Of a stretch of DNA of 21,772 bases, positions 6,047 to 13,730 are shown one piece after another. Where the stretch lies: contig JAAURV010000012.1 in NCBI GenBank assembly GCA_012032065.1, positions 1 through 21,772 on the forward strand, read 5' to 3'. A program made the translations under genes and the position numbers. The stretch's first letter is position 1; each line of letters starts with the position of its first letter. The notes under the pieces are model-generated. The model saw nothing but the letters and a program-made list of their open reading frames with translations, made no database searches and was not told where the DNA came from. Origin of the DNA: Hyphomicrobiales bacterium (GTDB lineage Bacteria; Pseudomonadota; Alphaproteobacteria; Rhizobiales; Aestuariivirgaceae).

Positions 6047-6603
6047 ACGCCCATCTCGCCGCCACTGGCTCGGCCTATTTTCTCGACACGACCAAGAAAG
6101 AAGTGGAAACCCACACGCTCGCCGTCATCGTCGACAACGAGCCGGGCGTGCTGGCCCGCGTCATCGGCCTGTTCTCGGGCCGCGGCTACAACATCGACTC
6201 GCTCACGGTGTCGGAAACAGAGCATAACAAGCACGTCTCGCGCATCACCATCGTTACCACCGGCACGCCGCAGGTGATCACTCAGATCATCCACCAGCTC
6301 GACCGCATGGTGCCTGTGCATTCGGTGGCGGACCTGACCGTGCAAGGCAGCTCCATCACCCGCGAGCTTGCCATGGTGAAAGTGGCGGGAACGGGCGAAA
6401 AGCGCGTCGAAGCGCTCCGTCTCGCCGATGCCTTCCGCGCCCGCGTCATCGATGCCGGAACCACCAGCTTCATCTTCGAACTCACCGGCAAGAGCGACAA
6501 GGTGGAGCAGTTCATTTCGCTCATGGTCCCCCTGGGCCTCGTCGAAGTTGCCCGCACCGGCGTCGCCGGCATTTCGCGGGGGCCCGAGGGGATGAAAGTC
6601 TGA
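6043..6603 (+). CDS. ilvH: Acetolactate synthase, small (regulatory) subunit
   Basis: A 186-residue regulatory subunit (also called IlvN) that binds the IlvB catalytic subunit, raises its activity and confers valine feedback inhibition. The ACT domain is plain near residues 25-60: HTLAVIVDNEPGVLARVIGL, with the GRGYNIDSLTVS strand. The C-terminal ALS_ss_C domain follows (from about 100: RELAMVKVAG). It has about 20 extra N-terminal residues compared with short bacterial forms, common in alphaproteobacteria. The start codon overlaps the stop of the ParB-like gene (ATGA), implying translational coupling; in most genomes ilvH directly follows ilvB. It ends 6 nt from the convergent gene at 6610. 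Confidence 0.95.
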   Translation: MNAHLAATGSAYFLDTTKKEVETHTLAVIVDNEPGVLARVIGLFSGRGYNIDSLTVSETEHNKHVSRITIVTTGTPQVITQIIHQLDRMVPVHSVADLTVQGSSITRELAMVKVAGTGEKRVEALRLADAFRARVIDAGTTSFIFELTGKSDKVEQFISLMVPLGLVEVARTGVAGISRGPEGMKV

Positions 6604-6609
6604 GCGGCG

Positions 6610-7530
6610 CTACTCGGCCTTCAGCGACGCATAATCCTGTTTGCAGCCCATTTGCGGCCCCTGGCGCTGGGCGATCTCCAGTTCGCCCTTCATGACCGGC
6701 ACAATCATCTCGGTGAAGCGCGGATCGTTCTTGCCCGCCGCCGCTCCTTCCGCATATTTCTGCGCGAAGCGGAAGTGATGGTCGCAGACATTTCCCGTTT
6801 CATCCGAATAGTTGCCAGTGGCCATGCGCGGCGCCACGCAGTCTTCGATGCTCCCCTCATAGAGCAGCCGCTCCACAGCGGGCAGATCGGGCATAGCCTT
6901 GATCTGGGCCGAAAAATCAAGGCATGCCTTGTGAATCTCGCGGGCATTTTCGGGCGTGATGGCGCGAGCAGCGCCGCTGATATCTTCCCACAGCTTGAAT
7001 GGCGGATCGGGCGGGGGCCTTTTTGATTCCTCCTCCGCCATGGCGATGGCTGGCGCTAAGATGCTGTAATCGGATGTGCAGCCCGTGGCAGGCCCCATGC
7101 GGGTTGCCGTTTTCAAGCGATTGGCAAACTCGCCCATCAAATAAGGATCGATGCCCTGCGGGCCGCGCCCGTCCCTGATCACCTGGGCCAGTTTGGTTGC
7201 GTAGGCATAGTGATGGCTGCACTGGTCGCCGGTTTCGTCGGAAAAATCGCCATTGTTCATGGCGTAAGACATGCAGTTCTCGATTTCCGATTCGAAATAG
7301 AGCCTCTGTACGGCCGACACTCCCGTCATGCCTTCAAGACGCTTCGACAGCGCAACGCATTTCGTGTGAGCCTCGCGCGCCGTCTCGGGCCTCACGAAGC
7401 TGATGACTTCCGTGATCTCATGGAGAAAGCGCATGTCGGCTTCGGTGGCTTGCGCGTTTGCGGGCTGTGAGAAACCAAGCGCCAGCCCCGTCATGACAGT
7501 GGCTATTTTCAGGAACTGCTTCAGGGTCAT
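6610..7530 (-). CDS. Exported protein with two copies of a four-cysteine unit
   Basis: A 306-residue protein of unknown function. It has a clean signal peptide (MTLKQFLKIATVMTGLALGF, cleavage expected after ANA at 26), so it is probably periplasmic. The mature part is an internal duplication with a period of 145 residues. Cysteines fall at 58, 86, 104, 151 and again at 203, 231, 249, 296, with identical spacing (28, 18, 47) in both halves. Matching blocks include SDETGDQCSHH/SDETGNVCDHH and MGPATGCTSDY/QGPQMGCKQDY. Eight paired cysteines in an exported protein suggest two disulfides per unit; the conserved C-x-HH near the third cysteine could instead bind metal or haem. The start at 7530 was chosen for the signal peptide and the AGGGAG ribosome site; the longer frame to 7605 adds a non-signal extension. 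Confidence 0.85.
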   Translation of the reverse strand: MTLKQFLKIATVMTGLALGFSQPANAQATEADMRFLHEITEVISFVRPETAREAHTKCVALSKRLEGMTGVSAVQRLYFESEIENCMSYAMNNGDFSDETGDQCSHHYAYATKLAQVIRDGRGPQGIDPYLMGEFANRLKTATRMGPATGCTSDYSILAPAIAMAEEESKRPPPDPPFKLWEDISGAARAITPENAREIHKACLDFSAQIKAMPDLPAVERLLYEGSIEDCVAPRMATGNYSDETGNVCDHHFRFAQKYAEGAAAGKNDPRFTEMIVPVMKGELEIAQRQGPQMGCKQDYASLKAE

Positions 7531-7701
7531 GTCCGTGGCTCCCTTGAAAGAGGTAGCCCCTCGACCCAGAAAACAATGCTGCGGCCGGGTTGTCAACGAC
7601 AGCACATCACCTGGATCGTCAACTGGTCTGCAAAAAATCTTGAAATCCGGCCCATTCCCTTGATCCGGTCTGTTGGTTAACGAAGGGCAGGAGCTAACCC
7701 C

Positions 7702-8441
7702 GTGCCTTGCAAGCTATCGGTCAATGTCAACGCCATCGCCTATCTGCGCAACCGGCGTCACGTGCCGTGGCCGTCGCTTGAGGGGCTTGGCCGGATCGCG
7801 CTGGAGGCCGGGGCCAACGGGCTCACCGTCCATCCCCGGCCCGACGAGCGCCATGTGCGGCGAGCGATGTGCCGGTGCTGCGCGATCTTCTGCGTCATGA
7901 TTTTCCTGGCCGCGAATACAATATCGAAGGCTACCCGGACGAGCGCTTTCTGCAACTTGTCGAAGCCAACAAGCCCGATCAGGTGACCCTGGTGCCGGAC
8001 GATCCCGCGCAGGGCACGTCCGATCACGGCTGGGACATAACCGCCAACCGCGCGGTCCTGAAAGATGTGATTTCGCGGCTTCATGCGGGAGGCATGCGGG
8101 TCTCTATCTTCATCGATCCCGACCCAGCGTTGCCGGCGCTGGCCAAATCCGTGGGCGCGGACCGCGTTGAAATCTACACCGGCCCCTATGGCGGAGCTTC
8201 GGTTCCTGCCGATATCAGCTTCGAGTTCGACAAGGTGGTGGCGACGGGAAAAGCGGCCGCCGCCGCGGGCGTCGATCTCAACGCCGGCCACGATCTCACG
8301 CGCGCCAATCTTCCGCCGCTTGTGAGCGCACTTCCGAACCTCAAGGAAGTCTCGATCGGTCATTCCATCGTTGCTGACGCGCTCACATTCGGTCTGTCCG
8401 AGACGGTGCGGTTGTTCCGCCAATCCATTGGCCATTCCTGA
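7702..8441 (+). CDS. pdxJ: Pyridoxine 5'-phosphate synthase, frameshifted
   Basis: PdxJ condenses 3-amino-2-oxopropyl phosphate with 1-deoxy-xylulose 5-phosphate to form pyridoxine 5'-phosphate, the closing step of de novo vitamin B6 synthesis. The GTG at 7702 has AGGAG eight bases upstream. The first 55 codons give LSVNVNAIAYLRNRRHVPWP and the active-site stretch HPRPDERH. The frame then breaks near 7864-7868; the +2 frame continues with DVPVLRDLL, EYNIEGYP, and on to RQSIGHS at 8441. Restoring a single base (RRA-DVP junction, GAGCG-ATG) gives about 246 residues, the normal family length, with every conserved block present. As the enzyme is usually essential for B6 synthesis, a sequencing or assembly error is likelier than gene loss. 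Confidence 0.92.
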
Positions 8442-8604
8442 GCTCCTAATCTCGACATTGCTTTGAGAGCGGCAGCAGTTTCCGGTGAGAGCCGCGTAAG
8501 GTTCGGCGCCTATGATTTTCACCACTAATCTTGTATTTAACCATGGTGATTCGTGCGTTTGTTTGGTTCCCGAAGCAATTCACATGCATTGGAAGGAAAC
8601 CACA

Positions 8605-9003
8605 ATGACAACTGCCGACCACATTCGAAACCCTGCAGCCGATACATCAACGGAGCAAGTCAAAGCTGGGTCAGCCAAGTCAGCTCTGACCACTGCTTTG
8701 GATTTGGATGCAGAGACAAATCTCGAGGAGCAAAAGCGGCTCATCGCCTATCAGCTTTGGGAGGACGAAGGCCGTCCCGAGGGCAAGGCCGAAGAACACT
8801 GGAGCCGGGCTTGCGAATTGGCGATGTCTTTGGACGAAGGCCCGGGCACCAAAGGAGCGCCCGAATGGCTGCAGCGCCAGCAGGCTGCCCAAGCCATTGA
8901 TCCACAAACGGCAAAGCAGGCGCAATCGGCTGGGATCCCGCCCTCGGCCGAGGCTCCGCTTGATGCCATCCGCCGGAGAATCGCGGAGCGGAAAACCGCT
9001 TAG
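8605..9003 (+). CDS. DUF2934 domain protein
   Basis: A small 132-residue soluble protein. Residues 39-66 carry the DUF2934 signature (LIAYQLWEDEGRPEGKAEEH, then WSRACEL), a short helical domain common in Rhizobiales and often found in several copies per genome; its role is unknown. The flanks are low-complexity, rich in Ala, Gln, Thr and Pro. The start at 8605 was chosen for GGAAGGA seven bases upstream; an in-frame ATG at 8584 would add seven residues and lacks such a site. No partner gene is obvious; a LysE exporter follows 37 nt later. Confidence 0.85.
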   Translation: MTTADHIRNPAADTSTEQVKAGSAKSALTTALDLDAETNLEEQKRLIAYQLWEDEGRPEGKAEEHWSRACELAMSLDEGPGTKGAPEWLQRQQAAQAIDPQTAKQAQSAGIPPSAEAPLDAIRRRIAERKTA

Positions 9004-9040
9004 GCTTTCCACAAAGCCCGGCATGTGCCACTGGTTTTCG

Positions 9041-9679
9041 ATGCAGTTCAGTTGCGCGGAACTCGTCACACTCGCCTCGATCGGCCTGGCGCAACTTTCG
9101 GCCACCATCTCGCCTGGCCCATCGTTTGTGGTCACCGCGCGAACCGCTGTTGCGCGCTCGCGGGGCGAGGGCGTCAAGATCGCGCTGGGACTGGGGGCGG
9201 GCACGGTTATTTGGGCGGGGACGGCACTTTTCGGGCTGAATGTGTTGTTTCACGCTATGCCTGTGCTCTCCCTTGCGATGAAGGTCGCGGGCGCGCTGTT
9301 TCTCGTCTGGATCGCCTGGCAAATCTTCCGGCACGCATCCGACCCGCTGACGTTCGATGACGATGAGAAACCGATGGGCGGCAGTTCCTTCTGGCGGGGT
9401 TTTTGGGTGCAACTCAGCAATCCGAAGGTCATGGTGTTCTTCGGATCGATCTTTATCTCGCTGCTGCCTGCAAGCCCGCCGCTGTGGATGCTGTTTGCAT
9501 TGCTGGCAATCGTTACCTTCAATGAAGTCTGGTGGTTTTGTATCGTGGCGCTGTTTTTCGGTTCGGGCCCCGTGCGCGATTTCTATCTTAGGGCCAAGGC
9601 ATGGATCGACCGGATTACCGGACTGTTTCTGGGCGCTTTGGGCCTTAGGCTTTTGTGGGCTGCGCGCGACAGCACATAG
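9041..9679 (+). CDS. LysE/RhtB-family exporter
   Basis: A 212-residue inner-membrane protein of the LysE/RhtB amino-acid-exporter superfamily. It has about six hydrophobic segments and the family hallmark near the N-terminus, ATISPGPSFVVTARTA (about residues 20-35). Further marks are the mid-protein GFWVQLSNPKVMVFFGSIF and a C-terminal ITGLFLGALGLRLL. Proteins of this type export amino acids or other small metabolites; the substrate cannot be told from sequence. The ATG at 9041 fits the usual length; an in-frame ATG at 9023 would add six residues. Neither has a strong ribosome site. It stands just before ilvC, so export of a branched-chain amino acid is a possibility from position only. Confidence 0.88.
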   Translation: MQFSCAELVTLASIGLAQLSATISPGPSFVVTARTAVARSRGEGVKIALGLGAGTVIWAGTALFGLNVLFHAMPVLSLAMKVAGALFLVWIAWQIFRHASDPLTFDDDEKPMGGSSFWRGFWVQLSNPKVMVFFGSIFISLLPASPPLWMLFALLAIVTFNEVWWFCIVALFFGSGPVRDFYLRAKAWIDRITGLFLGALGLRLLWAARDST

Positions 9680-9767
9680 CGCCCTGCCGCAATGGCGCTT
9701 GCCACGGGCGGTTCGAACGCTTAAGCCCGGCCCCGGAAAATTCCTATCGTAAAGGGGCTTCGAGACC

Positions 9768-10786
9768 ATGCGTGTGTATTACGACCGTGACGCGGACGTA
9801 ATCTGATCAAGGGCAAGAAGGTGGCCGTAGTCGGCTATGGCAGCCAAGGCCGGGCCCATGCGCTGAACCTCAAGGATTCGGGCGCGAAGTCGGTCGCCAT
9901 CGCCCTCAAGTCCGGTTCCGCCACCGCCAAGAAAGTGCAGGCCGATGGCCTTGATGTTAAGAGCGTGGCCGATGCCGCCAAATGGGCCGACTTCATGATG
10001 ATGTGCGCTCCCGACGAGCTTCAGGCCGATATCTGGCGCGACGAAATCGCTCCCAACATCAAGGATGGCGCGGCGATCGCCTTCGCTCATGGGCTCAACG
10101 TGCATTTCAACCTGATCGAGCCCAAGAAGACGCTCGATGTGGTGATGATCGCGCCCAAGGGCCCCGGCCACACGGTGCGCGGCGAATACCAGAAAGGCGG
10201 CGGCGTGCCCTGTCTCATCGCCATCCATCAGGATGCCTCGGGCAATGCCCATGATCTGGCGCTCTCCTACGCTTCAGGCGTCGGCGGCGGCCGCTCGGGC
10301 ATCATCGAGACGTCCTTCAAGGAAGAATGCGAAACCGATCTCTTCGGCGAGCAGGTGGTGCTCTGCGGCGGCTTGGTGGAGTTGATCCGTGCCGGATACG
10401 AAACGCTGGTGGAAGCCGGCTACGCGCCGGAGATGGCTTACTTCGAGTGCCTGCACGAGGTGAAGCTGATCGTGGACCTGATCTACGAAGGCGGCATCGC
10501 CAACATGAACTATTCGATCTCCAACACCGCCGAGTTCGGCGAGTATGTCACCGGCCCCCGCATCATCACGGATGAGACCAAAGCCGAGATGAAGCGCGTG
10601 CTGAAGGACATCCAGTCCGGCGCCTTCACCTCCGAATGGATCCGCGAATGCCGCGCCGGCCAGCCTAAGTTCAAAGCGACGCGCCGCATGAACGACGCGC
10701 ATCCGATCGAGGATGTGGGCGCCAAGCTCCGCGAGATGATGCCCTGGATCGCCAAGAACAAGCTGGTGGATCGGGCGAGGAATTAG
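9768..10786 (+). CDS. ilvC: Ketol-acid reductoisomerase, frameshifted near the start
   Basis: IlvC isomerises and reduces acetolactate (or acetohydroxybutyrate) with NADPH and Mg, the second common step of branched-chain amino acid synthesis. The start MRVYYDRDADV (9768-9800) runs into a stop at 9804. The neighbouring frame continues as NLIKGKKVAVVGYGSQGRAHALNL (from about 9801) to the stop at 10784-10786. One missing base near 9797-9802 (GACGT-AATCTG) explains both. With it the protein is about 339 residues, normal for class I. The NADPH loop GYGSQG, the KSGSATAKK phosphate-binding stretch and the metal-binding ETDLFGEQVVLCGG block are intact. A start at 9821 would lose the N-terminus and the NADPH-binding strand. 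Probably a sequence error. Confidence 0.93.
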
Positions 10787-10792
10787 CTGTTT

Positions 10793-10809
10793 CTTCAGCA
10801 GGGCTGAAG
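10793..10809. terminator. Hairpin between convergent genes
   Basis: CTTCAGC (10793-10799) and GCTGAAG (10803-10809) form a perfect 7-bp stem with a 3-nt loop, 6 nt after the ilvC stop and over the stop codon of the convergent gene. Such a position suits a shared bidirectional terminator, but no T-run follows on either strand, so it is only a weak candidate. Confidence 0.35.
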
Positions 10810-11250
10810 CCGCCAGAATCCATCAGGAACAGAGGAACCGTGATTGCTGTCGTAGTAAATGAACGGGCCAAGATCAGGGACCAATAGAAGGGGTGGCGCT
10901 GGCTCGCCGATCTTGAAGTCAGTGTAGGCCGCGCTAAGATCCTCATTGAACGCCAGCAATAACATTGTGGCGTTATCAGGCGCGTCAGGCCATTCAGGAC
11001 TAAGAAAACTTCTCACATACCCATTTGAGTAAGTGATGAAGAAATCATACGACCTGAAAGGTGTGGTTACGGTGATGGCAATGTTGCTGAGCGATTCTGG
11101 TTTTGTCGATTTCGAAAGCGTCAGTCGAAACTCTGCGGCGCCTCGTATTTCATAAATGGCTTTATCCATCTTGCAGGTGGCCGCGTTGGAATTGCCCACG
11201 CAGTTGATCGAAAAGACTGCAGAAACCGTTAGCTGCAGCAACGATTTCAT
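10795..11250 (-). CDS. Exported hypothetical protein
   Basis: A 151-residue protein that I do not recognise. It has a signal peptide (MKSLLQLTVSAVFSI followed by a small-residue region, likely cleavage after SNA at 23), and the mature part starts ATCKMDKAIYEIRGAAEF. There are two cysteines in the mature part, one near each end (26 and 151, the last residue), which could be joined. The rest looks like a beta-rich domain with aromatic residues (SYDFFITYSNGYVRSF). The gene is visibly richer in A and T than its neighbours, suggesting recent acquisition. It converges on ilvC with an 8-nt gap and has no partner. Confidence 0.6.
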   Translation of the reverse strand: MKSLLQLTVSAVFSINCVGNSNAATCKMDKAIYEIRGAAEFRLTLSKSTKPESLSNIAITVTTPFRSYDFFITYSNGYVRSFLSPEWPDAPDNATMLLLAFNEDLSAAYTDFKIGEPAPPLLLVPDLGPFIYYDSNHGSSVPDGFWRLQPC

Positions 11251-11351
11251 CTACAAGAACTCCACCATCAAACTTTTCCCCACGGCGTATTCGCATTCCA
11301 ATCCGCGTTCAAACTCAAAATTGACAAGCTCGGATCGCTTTCAAGAAATAG

Positions 11352-11567
11352 CTACTCCCCAGCCAGCGCCATCACTTCGTAGACTTTCGCTTCCCTTGCC
11401 GCCGCCGCGACATCGCCTCGCTTCAGGGCTTCATCAACGCGTTCAAGCTTTTCCGCGTCGTCCAAGGACAGATACGGCCCCCAAGCGCCATCATCTGGCG
11501 CGAGTTTCACTTGGACCTCGGCCATAAGGTTTCCTTGCCGCAGCCTTTTAATCACTGTTGCGCTCAT
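11352..11567 (-). CDS. Putative antitoxin of the DUF4258 pair
   Basis: A 71-residue protein, MSATVIKRLRQGNLMAEVQV through YEVMALAGE, not clearly assigned to a named family. The sequence has a short beta-like N-terminus, then an acidic and alanine-rich helical stretch (LDDAEKLERVDEALKRGDVAAAAREAKVYEV). Its start overlaps the stop of the DUF4258 gene by ATGA (11564-11567), so the two are co-translated. Size, charge and the overlap suggest it is the antidote in a toxin-antitoxin-like pair in which the toxin gene comes first. That role is inferred. Confidence 0.65.
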   Translation of the reverse strand: MSATVIKRLRQGNLMAEVQVKLAPDDGAWGPYLSLDDAEKLERVDEALKRGDVAAAAREAKVYEVMALAGE

Positions 11568-11887
11568 TTCGGCTTCCTTCGCTTGAAATCATCATACCAC
11601 TTTTGCGGGTCGGGCACATAGGCGGTGACGAGCGTTGCTTCGTTGTAGGAGGCTTTCGCAAGACCCCAAATGACGTGGATAGGCCTGCCGCCCGCCAGTT
11701 GGAGGACAAGCACGGTCGGCCCCTTGAATGCATCGGGATAGTCTTCAACAATCTCCGCTTCCTTGGCGCCGGCGAGAACATCGCTCAGCCGGATGCCATC
11801 TTGCCGGAGTTCTTCCATGCCATGATCGGACACACGAACTTTTCGTTGCTCGACGAACTTTATGATCTTCGCAAGTGTTTCGCTCAT
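11564..11887 (-). CDS. DUF4258 protein, likely toxin of a TA pair
   Basis: A 107-residue protein of the DUF4258 type, related in general plan to small RelE-like toxins. Family marks are VSDHGMEELRQDGIRLSDVL (19-38), EIVEDYPDAFKGPTVLVLQL (45-64), GRPIHVIWG (67-75), and the C-terminal TLVTAYVPDPQKWYDDFKRR (85-104). The family is frequently found in toxin-antitoxin-like gene pairs; catalytic activity is not established for this member. It overlaps the following small gene by 4 nt. The 65-nt space before it is AT-richer than the flanks and may hold its promoter. Confidence 0.75.
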   Translation of the reverse strand: MSETLAKIIKFVEQRKVRVSDHGMEELRQDGIRLSDVLAGAKEAEIVEDYPDAFKGPTVLVLQLAGGRPIHVIWGLAKASYNEATLVTAYVPDPQKWYDDFKRRKPK

Positions 11888-11952
11888 CCGAACTTTTATG
11901 TGCGCAATCCGGTACGAATATCAACTAGCGTTAAACGCCCCTCGCGGCTGCG

Positions 11953-12827
11953 TCACTTCAGCTTGGTCTTCGCCGCTGGAAACTCGCGCCAATATTCGCC
12001 CGAACCCCGGCGCATGACGCGATCTTCCGGCCTTGTTTCGAACGGCGTGAAGCTTTCGAGTGGGCGGAGGCGGGAGAACATTGCCATGAAGTCCGTCGAC
12101 TTCATCAGCTTGAACAAATCCTGGAAATCGTCGATGACGAAATAGGCGGCCTGGAAGTCGTCGATGTAGTAGCCGGTGCGCAGCACGCGCTCGAGATTGA
12201 ACGCGATGTGATGCGCGGAGGGATCGGCGATCACATATTTCGCCTCGCCATGGGAGGAGACGATGCCGGCGCCGTAGATCTTGATGCCTTCGGGCTTGCG
12301 GATCAATCCGAACTCGATGGTGTACCAGTTGAGGCGGGCGAGGAACTTCACGGCTTTGGCGCGGCAGGCTTCAAGCCCGAGCAAGCCGTACTCGCGCATG
12401 TAATCGGCATAAGCCGGATTGGTCAGAAGCGGCACGTGGCCGAAGACGTCGTGGAAGATGTCCGGTTCTTCGAGATAGTCGAGTTGGTCAGCGCCCCTGA
12501 TGAAGGTGCCCGCGGGAAATTGCCGGTTGGCCAGCATGTCGAAGAAGGGTTCGGAGGGGATGAGGCCCGGAACAGCCACGACTTGCCAGCCTGTCAATTG
12601 CATGAGGCTCTCGTTCATTTTAGAGAAGTCGGGAATGCCCCTCGCATCGATCTGCAATGACCTGAGCCCTTCGAGATATTCGGGGGCCACATGATCGCCC
12701 AGGTCCGGACCTGACGCTCGAAGAGTGTCGACCAAACGCGGTGCTGGACCGGCGTATAATCGCTCCAGCTCTGGTCGATGATGCAGTCCTGGCGAGTCTT
12801 TGCAGCAAGCACGGCGTGAGTGGACAT
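11953..12827 (-). CDS. phhA: Phenylalanine 4-hydroxylase, frameshifted
   Basis: An iron- and pterin-dependent monooxygenase that turns phenylalanine into tyrosine. The start at 12827 (MSTHAVLAAKTRQDC) has GGAGGA seven bases upstream. The first 40 codons end at FERQV; the frame then breaks near 12703-12710, and the neighbouring frame continues DLGDHVAPEYLEGLRSL to the stop at 11953. One missing base in GTCCG-GACC restores a protein of about 291 residues. The iron ligands are present: H126 and H131 in PDIFHDVFGHVPLL and E172 in LNWYTIEFGLIRKPEG (restored numbering), with the same 41-residue gap as in known bacterial enzymes. It has its own extended -10 promoter. A start inside the long frame at 12735 would drop the conserved N-terminus. 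Confidence 0.92.
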
Positions 12828-12855
12828 GGCGGTCCTCCGCAGGGTGCAGTATGGC

Positions 12856-12864
12856 ATTATATCA
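12856..12864 (-). promoter_or_regulatory. Extended -10 promoter of phhA
   Basis: The minus strand reads TGATATAAT (12864-12856): a perfect TATAAT -10 box with the TGn extension, 28 nt before the phhA start codon. The -35 region is poor, as usual for extended -10 promoters. Transcription would start at about 12849, so phhA need not depend on the TRAP-aroE operon upstream. Confidence 0.6.
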
Positions 12865-12905
12865 CAATCCCGGCGGGGCAGGTTGGTTTCCGCAGCGGCG
12901 GAAAG

Positions 12906-13730
12906 TTACGGGCCCCGGAGGGTAGTTCTGACCCAATCCGCATCAGGATCGACTCCGGAGAATATCCGGAAAGCCTGGATGCCTTGGTAGAAGTAGAGTT
13001 CGTAGCCGGAGAGAAATTCCGCTCCCAGAGCCTCCATCTGCGCGCGGAATATCGTGTACTCGGGAGTGTAGACGGCGTCGAAGGCCCAGCGCGGATGGCC
13101 TGCAAAATCCTTGCGAAGGGGCGAGCCCTCGCGGCCCGTCATTCCCAAAGGCGTTGCGTTGATAAGCCCGTCGAGGCCGCTCGGGTCTTGCAGCGAATCG
13201 GCGAGGATGACGCTGACTCTTGAATAATCCGAGATCGCCTGACGCAGGGCATCGGCCTTCTCCCGATCCGTGTCATGCAGCAGGATTTCCGCCGCGCCGA
13301 GATCGGCTAGCGCGAAGGCGATGGCGCGGCCGACGCCGCCTGTGCCGATGAGCAAGACGCGGCCAGGAGATACGCCGCCCCATTTGGCGCGATAGGCGGC
13401 GGCGAAGCCGGTGTTGTCGGTGTTGTATGCGTGCGCGCCGGACTTCGAAAACTTGATCGTGTTGGAAGCGCCCAGCGCGGCAACGACGGGCTCCGCGGCT
13501 TTCACATATTTCAGAACCTCTTCCTTGTAAGGATAGGTGACATTGACGCCATCGAAACCCGCCGCCGCGCAGCGCCTGAGCGTGGCTTCGAAACTCAATC
13601 CCAGTTCGTCAGGAATGAGAAGGTCGTATGTGACATTGCGTCCGGCCGACAATCCGCAAGCGATTTGCAATGCCGGCGAGCGGCTTTCCTTGATGTTGCC
13701 GCCGATCAGGCCGAGGCGCAGCGTCTTCAT
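12906..13730 (-). CDS. aroE: Shikimate dehydrogenase family protein
   Basis: A 274-residue NAD(P)-dependent enzyme that interconverts 3-dehydroshikimate and shikimate, or related quinate substrates. The substrate site is complete: ESRSPALQ (S16, S18), NVTYPYK (K69), GASNT (87-91), NTDNTGF (D105) and Q near the end in YELYFYQGIQAF. The nucleotide loop is IGTGGVGRA (127-135). All catalytic residues are present, so it should be active. Its start overlaps the stop of dctM (ATGA, 13727-13730), and it is the last gene of the TRAP operon. That context points to catabolism or salvage of imported shikimate, quinate or a similar cyclic acid rather than to core aromatic synthesis, which would need only a stand-alone aroE. 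The choice between AroE and a YdiB/quinate-type enzyme is not settled by sequence. Confidence 0.88.
   Translation of the reverse strand: MKTLRLGLIGGNIKESRSPALQIACGLSAGRNVTYDLLIPDELGLSFEATLRRCAAAGFDGVNVTYPYKEEVLKYVKAAEPVVAALGASNTIKFSKSGAHAYNTDNTGFAAAYRAKWGGVSPGRVLLIGTGGVGRAIAFALADLGAAEILLHDTDREKADALRQAISDYSRVSVILADSLQDPSGLDGLINATPLGMTGREGSPLRKDFAGHPRWAFDAVYTPEYTIFRAQMEALGAEFLSGYELYFYQGIQAFRIFSGVDPDADWVRTTLRGP

Noticed and set aside
9780..10252. Minus-strand open frame opposite ilvC
   Set aside because: Shadow of ilvC in a GC-rich gene; no start context or family features.
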